This document shows, in pieces, positions 32,903 to 43,875 of a stretch of DNA of 64,000 nt (position 1 is the stretch's first letter; each line of letters begins with the position of its first letter). Source of the DNA: Pseudofabraea citricarpa. Lineage: Eukaryota; Ascomycota; Leotiomycetes; Helotiales; Dermateaceae. A model generated the notes under the pieces. It was given only the letters and a program-made list of their open reading frames with translations, was not told where the DNA came from and did no database searches. The translations under genes were made by a program, and so were the position numbers. The stretch is from contig JAPWGK010000008.1 of the NCBI GenBank assembly GCA_029641185.1, forward strand, positions 434,001 through 498,000, read 5' to 3'.

Positions 32903-34729
32903 TCTTGGGATCTTGGACTGGTGGGATAGGGACGAACGATGTATTTGGGTTTAATGATCAAGGAACGAAATATGGCGCATGGCAGATGTTGATGATTTGG
33001 CTGGCTCGGGATCTTGGGGCGCTTATTATATACCACACTCTCCGATCATTGTATCAATGCAAAAACAACTTTACCTGTACTATCTCAAGGCGAATTAGAA
33101 TGGGCTGGCGGCCTGGAATGAATGTTACCTATTATCTAACGAAGTGACTGGTGTCAAGATAAAAGAAACAGGCTCCTTGGAGTTCTGTGAAACTACTCTA
33201 AGCAATCGCGCCAGCCTACTACAGATCTCGATATCAACTCCCTTTCAGGTGAGGCAACTCTTGTCACCCAACAACTTTTTTAGTGTATATCAGAAACACC
33301 ATACCTGCCAGCAGCACCATGAATCCACCAAGCTCAAAGTCTTGAATCAAGAGATCAATGCCGAAGACCGCACACCTACCTACCTATCTACCTAGCTACG
33401 ATCGAAAGCCGAATTGCCAGTCGACCAGAAACACACAAAGTAATATACTGTATTGTACATGACGATCCATCCGGGGGAGAATGATCTATAACCTCAACGA
33501 CCCTCGACCTCTGCTTCCCACCTTCCCACCCATCCAGCTCGTAGAGAGACGTGCAGGAAAACCCTCTCCTCTATCAGCTAGCTGCCTATGATATCTAAGA
33601 TCGTACAACTTCCTAGGAATTTTCGACCCCGTGAGAATGTCTCAAGTTAAATATACACTTAGTGCCGACCCCGTAGTTCAAGAAAGGCACCGTCGCTAAA
33701 TTCGCGAGGGGTTGAGTGTGGAATTGCTTACTTACAGGATCAGGGCGCTGAGAGTCTGACATGTAGACGTACTCCTAGATGAACGGCCGCGGTATTGGCT
33801 AGTTGTTTGAAGAGGCTAAGTCATTGGCTTCTAGATCGAGGATGGCGAAACTCGCCATGCTAGAACTGCAGCGGACCTTGCGGCCTGCGAGGACATTGTT
33901 AGACGGTTGCTGTATGGTTTAAGCATCACATATCTATGGCGATTTGAACAAGTACAGCACTTTGGTTTTAGGATGTTCTACTGTTCTGATTGATTTTGAA
34001 TTATTGGAGGATATGCAGATTCTGCAGAGAGAAATTGAGGGATTGGAAGAGAAGTAGTCGCTGTTGGACGAGTCTAGAATGGGAGGAGGGACGATTTATT
34101 TTGCGGGAGGAAGATAACTTGGCGGGAGGACTTGAAGATGAGGTTTGTGAGGTGCGAGAGAAAGCCATTTGAAAATCTAGAGACAGCTAACGATATAATA
34201 TCTCAATTACTCTGCAAAGTTCTTCTCAATGGGGTAGAAATGCTACGGTCATTGCTCCCCAACCGTAGAGATATTTCTGAGAGTGGTCGAGCAGCCAGGC
34301 GGCGCTGGAAAAGAAAAGGAAATCCAACAGCCTGGAAGCCCACACACACGATCCCCCGCTTTTAAACGGGCCCCCAGTCAGCCAGCCACGCTGCCACGCT
34401 GAGCAGCCTGAAAACCGTTTTTCTGGGACCCGCCGACCCTTGTCTCAGTCTGTTCGCAGGAGGAGTCAATTGTACAGATCTAAGAGCAGCAGCATGGTCA
34501 AGCATGGCCATGTACCTACCCATATGCAATTGCACGGGCCCCTTCTGAGGGATGCAGATGGGATGTGTTATACAGAATCTCATTATAAATACGACTATCC
34601 AAGACTATCAAACAGGGGGAGGGAGGTACAGCTGCAGCTGCGGCTGCGGCTGCGGCTTATGTGACTGATATATCCAAGAGTTCATTAATTTCCCAAATCC
34701 AATTACCGGTACCGTATGGTGTATGCCAC
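32903..34729. other. Convergent intergenic region
   Basis: 1.8 kb with no supported gene. It includes a (CTAC)n-like stretch at about 33374-33397, a purine-rich patch (34000-34140) whose short frame looks like noise, and a gctgcggctgcggctgcgg run near 34637 in the 3' flank of the P450. Confidence 0.6.
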
Positions 34730-36504
34730 TCAGCTTCTCCTCGTCACACGCACGAACAAATCCGATTGAATGTGAATACCAGCGCAAGAAGTCTTCCACG
34801 GGTTTGAAGGGTTGACGAGGGCGAAATCGAACCTCCTGAAAAGCTGTCACTTTCGTTAGCACGTTCCTGATTTGCTTTTTTTTTTTCAAGCCACACGTTG
34901 CTCACCTCGATAAAGACCTTGTTTAATTCAATAGCCGCAACGCTCTTGCCGGGACACTGCCATTTTCCATAAACGAAAACTAACTCCACCGTCCTCTCCA
35001 TCTCCCTGACGCGGTCGACATCTGGGTCAAGCCATCGCTCAGGCCTGAAAACTTCTGCGTCCTCCCCGTAAATACTCTTGATTCTCTGTAGACCCCACGC
35101 ACAATAGCCGACCTCAGTGCCACCAGGAACAAAGACACCACCGAGCGTATCTCCACCTTTTGGCACAGTCTTTGACATAAGTCCTGTTACTGGTGGCCAG
35201 ATGCGAAGCCCTTCTTTGATTACAGCTTGGAGGTAGGGGAGTTTTCGACCTTCAGCATCTGTGGCTGGTGATGAGACATTTCCGGAAGCAATAGCGCTGT
35301 CTATCTCAGCTTGGAGAGCTGCATATGCAGATGGAGTGGACATGAGATGAAGAAGCGTAGCACGTATTGCTGTTGCTGTGGTATCCGATCCTGCAATGAT
35401 TTGGAGAAGGGTTTCAGAACCAGCTTCCTCTTGGGTAAGTCCATTTCTGATAAACGAACCAAGCATGTCCTTGCGGACCACTTTGTTCTCACCAAAACGT
35501 TCCGCTACCACGGACTTGGCAACGCTGCCAACTATTAATATACTTTTGGGTTAGATTCTTCATGGCAAACTTACGAGATGAATTTGCCGAAACCTAGCTT
35601 GTCCTTCTCAGACGGTAACAGGCTGCTGAAGAGGCGTGTCTGCATCAGGTTCGCGATCCAAGGATTGACACTGATGATCATCATAATGGGCATCGATTCT
35701 TCTGTCATCTTGATATAATCATGGACATCTGAGTCGGTGGTGAGAAATCCAAAAGGCCTGCCAAAAGCAACATCACTGATGACATCAAGGGTAAAGTACT
35801 GCACGATGCGAGCAAAGTCCAACGGGCGAAAGGTCGAGGTCGTCGAAACATACTTTCTCTCGATCAAGGAGATGAAAGAGGCGATCTGGTCGTCAATGGT
35901 CGATTCGAGGGCCTCATTCTCCTTCCCCGAATACTGGATCGGTTAGTCGTGGGAGCCTTGCTGCAAGGAGAGGAAGCATACACCAGGCGCCATTTTAGCC
36001 TTCAATGCCGTGTGACCCTCCTCACTTCTCATGGACAGAAGATTGTCTCTGCTTGGATCGAACCTGATTGCATCGTAGAAGTTTCCACGGCGATACGGGG
36101 AGCGGACGGCCCAGATTCTTCGCACAATCTCTGGGTCACTCGTTACCAGCTCGTTGGGACCAACGCGCGTTAGGCTACCTATCATGCTGTCAACAGCTGT
36201 CAGATGTAGATGAGGGGGCCTGCTGTATCCTGATCCTACCGTATTCATCGCATACTTTCTGTAGTGCCAGGTGCATCTGCCCAGCCATTGTGTTACGTAG
36301 CATCCAGAGCATCGAGAAGGACCCCACGGCCGGGCCTGGGATATGTCGGAGACGATGCCATATGAAGAAGCGCTGCACCACGAGGGCTATCACCAGCGCA
36401 GCAGCTCCCAGAGCAAGCACGGCGGCGGGTGTCGTTGACAAGAACAGGATGGAGGGGGATGATCTCATGATAACAGAGGATTGAGTGTCTGGGACTGCCG
36501 ACAT
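34730..36504 (-). CDS. Cytochrome P450, pisatin-demethylase-like
   Basis: Five exons (36504-36240, 36178-35982, 35933-35575, 35524-34895, 34835-34730) give 518 aa, the normal length. A membrane anchor (LALGAAALVIALVVQRFF) and a proline hinge (HIPGPAVGSF) open the protein. The I-helix oxygen motif AGSDTTA, the K-helix ExxR (KEGLRIWPP), the FRPERW meander and the haem loop FVYGKWQCPG (FxxGxxxCxG) are all intact. The last exon restores the family ending RFDFALVNPSNPWK. Such enzymes hydroxylate or demethylate plant phenolics and other lipophilic compounds at the ER. The final intron uses a weak donor (gtggct); a stronger one (gtgagc, 34905-34900) gives a shifted C-terminus. It is divergent from the methyltransferase at 37324. 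Confidence 0.92.
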
Positions 36505-37323
36505 GCTGCTGAGCTGCTGCGTCCTGCGACCACCAAGCTACCTACCTGCGTGCGAGCTGTAGAATTTCTTCTTCTGCTGCTGCTGCTGCTGCTGTCACAG
36601 GAGAGTGGAGGCATTAATAATGCTGCAGCTCGGTGCCTCTCAGAGCTGTAAGCGAGGACAGCAAGCCTCTCTGCCTCATGGGCTGGTCCATGGGTCGGTT
36701 CATGGGTTCATGGGTTGATACATGGGCGGATTGGGGGGAGAATTGGTGTACGGTAGATGGGTTGGGGAGGGGGAGTAGGAATTGGGGAGGTGGAGGTGGA
36801 GGTGGAGTGGAGTTGGGATGGTTTGACGAGCACAAGCACAATACAGTAAACCCTGTGTCTGTTCCACTTTGCGGTGTTCCCCGCCCCCGGGAAGCCACGA
36901 CGGCGCCCAGCTAATGCTCTCTAGGCTCTTGACTGTACAGTAGCAGCGTTTACAGGCACTGCAGCGCAGCCCACAGACACTACACTACAGTAGTGCCAGC
37001 CCCTGTTGGGGTGTGCAGTGTGCAGTGTACAGTGTACAGTGCTGCTCTAGAGTCTACCTTCCCTCCCCTTCCCCCTCCCCCTCCCGTCAAACCGTCACTA
37101 CAGTACAGTATGACAGCCCTAGTTCTAGTGATCTGCCAGCCCAGGGGCCACGGGATCATGATGCACCACGGCAGCTACGTTTTCGTCTTCCTTTTTAAAC
37201 CGTTCTGCTCTCTTTCTCGGCGTCTGGACGTCTCTATTTCATCCATCTGAAGTACACACACACACACACCCACACCCACACCCACACACACATGTCCTGC
37301 GAACCTCCAGCTGCCCGTTCGCG
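36505..37323. promoter_or_regulatory. Divergent P450 / methyltransferase promoter with several simple repeats
   Basis: 819 bp shared by two divergent genes. It contains (CTG)n at about 36572-36594 and (GGAGGT)n at about 36786-36815. A gtgcagtgtgcagtgtacagtg array runs from about 37012 to 37040, with repeated ctacagtac words, and (CA)n at about 37253-37292 sits just before the methyltransferase ATG. No defined operator was identified. Confidence 0.5.
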
Positions 37324-38885
37324 ATGGATTCCAATGCACCCCCGCAATCGCAACATGACCCTGCGGCTCCCTCAGCAATGACCCCGGACGAGCAATCCCA
37401 GCACGGCTCATTTATCGAGGCTGATGAATACCGGGTGGGTCTTGCAGATGATAATGATGCGACACGTGCTGCTGTTGGCCTTGGTTACAGTACTGAGTTG
37501 TGGTGCTAGGATCCCTTTGACGATGCCGATTCAGCAATCGGAGAGGTATGATCCCCACATGGCCCGATATATCTGTGTATACTCTGGCTCCCATACTTAT
37601 TGATGCTGCTGCAGCTGGACCGAGGATCGACAGCCTCCATTGCCTCGAGCATCTTCAAGTCGAGAGAGGAAAATGGCAGGACGTACCATGCGTACAAGGA
37701 GGGCAGTAAGTCGCCTCTATCGAAAACCTGCAGAAGCGACTGACTCTTTTCAGAATACGTGCTACCAAACGATGAGGTATTTACTCTAGTGTGGTTGTCA
37801 TGATGGCTTTGTTCGATTTGCTAATGCTACACCAAAAGCGAGAAAACGATCGGCAGGGTAAGCCTGTCCTTGTCCCTGAAACACGACAGGTTACTAAGAA
37901 GCTTATTTGCAATATCTAGATCTCCAAAATCACCTCTGTCTCTTGACCTTCAACCAGAAATTGGCCTTTGCTCCATTTACCAAGGTTGATCGGGTCCTCG
38001 ATGTTGGCACGGGAACAGGCATATGGGCTATTGATTTCGGTAAGTGCTGGCTGGTTCTCTTTGATGAACTATTGCTGAATAGATGCAGCGGATGAGCATC
38101 CGGAAGCAGAGGCAGGTAAGCCACGAGATACTTAGTCGAAGCTTCTAACGGCAATAGGTCATTGGCGTTGATCTAAGCCCTCATCAGCCAGAGTTGTAAG
38201 TTTTAAATCAGTCCACCCACACGTTCTAGACAAAGAAACTTACAATGTTAGTGTCCCTCCAAATCTTTCATTTCAGATAGACGACCTGGAAGAACCGTGG
38301 AACTTTAGCCGAAAGTTCGATTACATTCACAGCATGATGATGACGGGTGCGTTTCGCGACTGGCCTAGATTCTACCAGCAAGCCTATGAGTAAGATCCTG
38401 ACCATGCCACATCGAATCATAATTCTGATGCGTGTAGCAACCTGGAATCCGGTGGTTGGGTTGAGATACAAGATATCGACTTTCCCGTCCGATGCGATGA
38501 CGACACGATGCCCGAAACCTCGCACATTTTCAAGTGGAGCGATACGCTCCTCGAAGCGTCCCACAAGCTTGGTTTTCAGCTTGATACTTGCGGCAAAGCC
38601 AAGGAGATGATGCTAGACGTCGGCTTTGTGGATGTTGTTCAAGTCCCCTTCAGATGGCCGATGAACCGATGGCCCAAGCAAAAGAAATACAAAGAACTCG
38701 GAATGTGGGTGCAGGAGAACTTCACAAGCGGACTCGAAGCGATGAGTCTGGCACTACTGACAAGAGGACTGGGTTGGAGTAAAGAACAGGTCGAAGTCTT
38801 CACAGCTTTCGTCAGGAGGGATATGTGCGACCAGAATATCCATGCGTACTGGCCCATCTATGTGGTCTACGGAAGGAAGCCATAA
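37324..38885 (+). CDS. LaeA-like SAM-dependent methyltransferase
   Basis: About nine exons with very short introns. After an acidic disordered head (DEQSQHGSFIEADEYR, DPFDDADSAIGE, LDRGSTASIASSIF) comes the family block NGRTYHAYKEG, then YVLPNDE and RENDRQ. SAM motif I is VLDVGTGTGIWAIDF; DEHPEAE / VIGVDLSP, PPNLSFQIDDLEEPW, FDYIHSM and GGWVEIQDID follow in standard order. This is the large fungal UMTA/LaeA-like group. A few members regulate secondary metabolism and many are metabolite methyltransferases. One junction fits only a GC-AG intron (38112-38157) between PEAE and VIGVD. The divergent P450 suggests a shared pathway, which is inference. Confidence 0.9.
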
Positions 38886-40716
38886 AACGTCGAAAGTCGA
38901 TCAAGAAGTCGATCAGGAGGAAATGAAGATCGGCTTATGCTGCAACGGCAGTAATCGTAATGGGTGGTTATTTTGTTATGATGGATTGAGGCTCAATTCA
39001 GACGTTGCCCACACGGGATATGATGCAATAACGACCACAACAACAAATATCAAGTTATCAGGTAGTCCTGTAAAGACCAGGGGCTGGTCGCGGCCCGAAG
39101 AAAATGACGATGGACACTCGCAAATGGGTTAGGAAAGTGTTATATGATAGAATTCAGACCACTAGCACTATATAGGTATAATGTCACATGCTCGCACAGA
39201 TTTTTTAAGAAGTACAACAGCACAAGAATACTTCCTCGGTATTGGCTACATCTCAAGATGTGAGATTTAATATGAAATCTGTGAGATGCTTATGAGCTTT
39301 TACCAAAGGGACAAACACCTGTCAATATAGCTCTAGAAGCAGCTATTTAAAGTCCAACTTAATCGCCAGCCAGATCGATTAGCGAGCCAGGCGAGAAGAA
39401 AAACCAAGATCGTAAGCTTATCTACGCTCCTGATGGATATAAAACCCAAATCGAGAAGTGTCAAACCAACGTCTGGAATATTCTACCACAGCTTCCCACG
39501 TGGTCTACAACTAACTGTACATGCGGTGGCTGAAAAGCTGCACGACTTAGTGCTGATGATTTCAAAAACCAGAGGGCGCCTCAAGGATCTGCGTTTTGCT
39601 TTTCTTCTCTGACGTACCACTATCTTAACACGACGCTTCTTATCTCCTGGCCGGAAGGAAGATCCGCCGCCAAGTTCCTCTGTGCTCCAACGAGTCTTTG
39701 CCATTTTATTTTTAGCCTCTTGGTCTTATTTGATTCCAGAGCAGAGGATAGCGTTCTCAGAGGCTCAGATATAGTCTCAAGTCTTAAAGGACGGCTTCTC
39801 CAAAACAAAACTCGATACCGAAACCTCAGCACCAAGTCCAAGTCCAAAACAGAAAAGGGAAAAAGAAAACCCCTCATACCCCCCCCCAAGACGTAAATCA
39901 GAAATCTGTCAGAAACGTCACCGAGCGAGCTCTCTTGTTCAGCCGACGACAAGAGACGAGAAGACGAGCAGACGGAACGGCCAGCGCCAGCGCCACGCCA
40001 CGGCCGGAGTCACCGTCCTAATCTGCATTAGATCCACGACCCAACCCCCTCTCGCTGCCATGTGAACAGCGCAGAATCCTATCTATCACATTTTGTTTTC
40101 TTGTCTCTCTTGCGATACCGTCTCTCGAGTCCTGTTTTCTTCTCTGTCTTCAAGCAGCGACGTGATTAGGATTTCGCGCTACTGTACGTACTCTCTCCTG
40201 TGCGGTATGTCCTGTACGTATGTATGTATGAACTGGATTGCATTGCGTCGCCGGATGTAGCCGTCGCTTTCCTGGTTGGTGCGACTTGTGCGGGAACAGG
40301 TGGGGATTTTTTATTGGGGGGGCGGTTTTTTCTTTCTACTTCATTTCATGGGGATGCTGCATGTCATGCTATGCCATGCGATGGGATAGGATAGGATGGG
40401 ATGGGGGACCTGGTGGAGGTCGTGCAGGGTAAGCGATTCATACTGGTTGGTACGGGTTATGATGTCAAGAAACCATAATAAGACAACCTCTGATAATGTA
40501 CATATCTCTCCAGCGTGGTTGAAGTCGAGAAATGGAATTTCTTGTACTGTTAACACATTGGTTTCTTGGGCTTCCTGGCGCATAATTATAGCGACCAGGA
40601 AGCGAAGAGAGCTATTTCTACTCTATATTTCAACATAAATTCTTTAAATAACCATCAGTAATTCATAAGATGTCTCATGCTGGGGATATATTTAAAACCA
40701 AGCCGAGTCTCTTCGA
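38886..40716. other. Convergent intergenic region
   Basis: 1.8 kb. It contains short unconserved frames on both strands (for example 39483-39952 minus), a C8 run near 39878 and simple GGGAT/GGATAG-like repeats near 40380-40400. No gene supported. Confidence 0.55.
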
Positions 40717-41769
40717 CTACATAATCACAGACGGCCAACCCTTAATACCAGCTCTCTCAACCGGGGTAAGCTTGATACCCAGAAACTCCTCAAGGCCTTT
40801 TACCCTCTCGTTCTCCGACGCAAAGGTAGCAAGGACTTCAGACTCGCCCTTGATCCTCTTCTTAGCCTCATTTCCAAATAGCGTAACATCACCCACGATC
40901 TCACCATCCTCCATAATCATCTTCACGCACACAACCGACTGCGTGAACCAGCTGGACCGATGCGTGCTCGTATAATGATTCATGATCATAAAATCACTCG
41001 GCGTGAACTCCATCTCACTAAACGCATACGTGGGGATCCAAGCCTTATCCGACGCATTGCGATGTTGGTACTGCCAGAGCTTGCTCTGCCTATCCGTGAA
41101 ATCAGGAATCGTGTCATAGATTAGACGCATCTCTTGCTTGCCGACATTGGGAGCAATGTAATCGTGCACCAGAGGAACAGGATGTGTTGAAACACTCGAT
41201 CCGAATCCGACATCGACTATGTATCGCTTACCCTCGATGGTGACGATATTCAACATATGGCTCCTGCTTCGAGGTGAGTTCACGGCCATCTATCTAGCTA
41301 AAGTACATATCGGAATATGAACTTACCAACCACTGTACTTTGGGCCTTTCCAATTCTTACTCGAGCTGATAGACTGCATCGCCTCGTTGACCTTGGCACC
41401 GATGGGGAAGATGTCGTACCCCAGACTCCTCAGCACCGTACCGAAGAAACAGTTGTTCTCCATACAGTACCCACCGCGCCCAGCATTGCGATCGACGATC
41501 TTGTCGAACAGATGCTCCGGATCAAGACTGATAGCATGGTGGGTTGAATAATGCAGGTCGAGGTTCTCGAACGGAACGGCAGCGAGTTGGTGGCGTTGGA
41601 GGACCGTCAAGAAATCCAAACCTTCTCTGGTGTTGGCGATGGAAGCGACGGAGATGACGCGGTACGAGGCCGGCAGTTGGATCCGCTCATAGTAGGCTTT
41701 GATCTGCTCTGCTGTGTACTTGTGGATCTCGGCCGGGTAGGGATCATCCACTGTATCCGTGTATACCAT
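40717..41769 (-). CDS. Arylamine N-acetyltransferase
   Basis: Exons 41769-41327 and 41263-40717 are joined in phase across a 63-bp intron, giving 329 aa. The catalytic triad is complete: Cys102 in RGGYCMENN, His150 in GWSHMLNIV (spanning the splice junction) and Asp165 in YIVDVGFG. PFENLDLHY upstream is also typical. The enzyme transfers acetyl from acetyl-CoA to aromatic amines and hydrazines. In Fusarium a homologue inactivates plant benzoxazolinone breakdown products by N-malonylation, so a xenobiotic role is plausible but not shown here. It is the last gene before an AT-rich gene-free zone. Confidence 0.95.
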
Positions 41770-43140
41770 GATGACTTTGATCTGAGAATGTTCAATGACG
41801 TTGCTTTCTGTGACTTGGAAATCCCAGGAAGTACCTATGTATGATTTTCGTTCCTGTTACTAAGCTATTAATAATGTAGTCACGTAATGGTCAATTGCCA
41901 TTCTCGACCACTTCGACTATTAACAATAATAATATCATAAATACTTGATTTAGCACTGGTGATCGTTAGATTGATCGTTTTTAGGATCTTATAGAGAAAT
42001 CAAGCGATTGGCGAGACGTCGTTCTAAAACCAGGTGGACACTCTGCTCGGGGTGGCATTTCCTAGGTAGAGATAAGATAGTCGGAATATCGATTCGGACA
42101 ATTTTTAATGTGGTTATGCAGATACTCTTGAGGTTTGGTAATAAGTACTCATTCTACTTCGTTCGAGATGGATTTAGTATTAGGAAGATACTTTTAAGAA
42201 ACAAGAATACTGAGTCAAGTCACGTGGTATCAGAATCCCCAATGGGATATTTGGATTGGAAGATCTTACTTATCTAGATAGGTTGTAACTACCTTCTCTC
42301 TTTATTCGATGATAAATCTCTATCTTCAAACTAGTTTAAAAATAGGTCTATTAGTAAAACCACCTTGTTGTTAGTTTTCTTGCCGTTAGATGCATACTTC
42401 AAATGCTGCCCTCTTGCATACACGTAACTTTGCCATTACTCCTGAATAGCAATTTAGGTATTAACCGCTTATAATCTCAACCTCCTGTAAGCCCACCTTT
42501 CCCTACCGAGGCCCATAAAAGCATCAGGAATATGGTTATCTTATTAGTTCAGAGGCCTATAGAAAGTATAACTCGGTGGAACTCAGTTTCCTAAAGAGGC
42601 TTCCTTCCTATTTCGGAAAATCTCACTTTCATCAACCTTTAATAGTATACCGGGGGGTATACTAGAGAGGAGGGGGGGGGGGGGGGGAGAACCTTTGAAA
42701 AGAATTCGAATGGTATAACTCTTAATTTTTTGATGTTGATAGTTATCGAGATATACTATATCCGAGGAAACAGAATCAAAGAATTTTCAGAATCAAAGGG
42801 AATACTAGGGAGAACGCTTTGATAATACCCCGCATACTTTCATAAACCTTATATTCGTATTCGTATTAGCTAGAGCGAGCTCCTATAGCCAGCTTTAGTA
42901 CTGAAAAAGCTCCCGGCAAGTGCTTTGCATATCGCTAGTTTGTACTGAAAAGATATTTTATATCTGATTTGCGATTATCTAAAGTGGGATATTTTTAAGA
43001 AAATAAAATATGTAAGATAAAGCTGTCTAAAATACCCCATTTGAAATTAGCAATAAAGTTATCTTCTTGTATCAAAGGTTGGCTTTAGCTATTAAAAATT
43101 CAAAATCAGATACTACTTAATCGCATTTTTAAAAAGAAAC
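41770..43140. other. AT-rich gene-free zone
   Basis: No recognisable gene. A tggtatcaga word at 42225-42234 resembles a retrotransposon primer-binding site but has no accompanying LTR edge. A G16 tract is listed separately. Confidence 0.6.
42672..42687 (+). repeat. Poly-G tract (16 G)
   Basis: Sixteen consecutive G in otherwise AT-rich DNA, preceded by gagaggag. It may form a G-quadruplex, or be of uncertain length. Confidence 0.9.
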
Positions 43141-43315
43141 TGTTGCGATACGTATCACGTGTTGCAACACGTGGACCGGAACATAGTTGTTCCGATCCGG
43201 TGACTCCTTGATTAACTCAACCGAATGAGTCAACCATTCAACTTCACCATACGAATACGAATATTTATAGTAGCCGTTCCTCCGTAGCTCTTTGAATATC
43301 ATCAACCTTACAACA
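43141..43315 (+). mobile_element. Candidate solo LTR (Ty1/copia-like)
   Basis: It begins TGTTG and ends CAACA (175 bp), the inverted ends typical of copia LTRs. It has an 18-bp perfect palindrome, cacgtgttgcaacacgtg (43156-43173), near the 5' end and a tatttata box at about 43262. The flanking 5-bp words (gaaac / tccaa) do not match, so no target duplication supports it. Old insertion or chance remain possible. Confidence 0.4.
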
Positions 43316-43875
43316 TCCAATACGTGCCATACCAGTGAATAACTGGCCTGACCTTTTGGAGAGTAAGGATACCGACAGAAACTTATACTAGAACGGTTGG
43401 ATTAGGGGTTGGCATTAGTCCGGGGTTTAAGTGGACGGTAAGAGCTCCCTTCTCAGATATATCTTATATTAATTTTGAAAGATACTATAGCAAAAAGAGA
43501 ACTCCCGTCTTGATATATAAGTAATATTATTAATAAATTAATAGTAGAGTATGATATCGTGACATTGATTGGTTAACCTCCCTGCATTGAATACTAATTA
43601 GAAGGTAGTTGTCGGTATGATGTTCACCTCACCCGACCTAAGAGAGCGAATGATCCTGTGTGGTCTATTTTCTCTCAGGGGAATATATGCCGTCACTATA
43701 TAATCAGGGGATGCCTATAATTTTTTTAATAGACGTGCCTCGACTGACTTTGTATGAATCCAATAAGTGAATTCCTACGTGAAATTCAAAGGGGTTTATT
43801 GACAGTAGTATTCAGGATCAAAAACAACACCGCTACAGACATAAACACGATTATCGTATCGCTTTATAATAAACT
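43316..43875. other. Intergenic, 3' of the GH71 fusion gene
   Basis: AT-rich, no gene recognised. Confidence 0.5.

Noticed and set aside
33990..34365. Two overlapping plus-strand frames
   Set aside because: No conserved motif, Arg/Trp-rich noise composition, no splice partners.
35532..35574. Frame break between P450 exons 3 and 4
   Set aside because: Using the ggcag acceptor (exon from 35524) restores frame and gives the family-like sequence KFISVAKSVVAERF.
39483..39952. Overlapping minus-strand frames in the gene-free stretch
   Set aside because: No domain, no start context, not extendable by splicing into a recognisable protein.
30296..41769. Full secondary-metabolite cluster
   Set aside because: No PKS, NRPS, terpene synthase or DMATS in the window; only tailoring-type genes are seen.
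42225..42234. tggtatcaga as a retrotransposon primer-binding site
   Set aside because: Ten-base match only, no adjacent LTR end or coding remnant.
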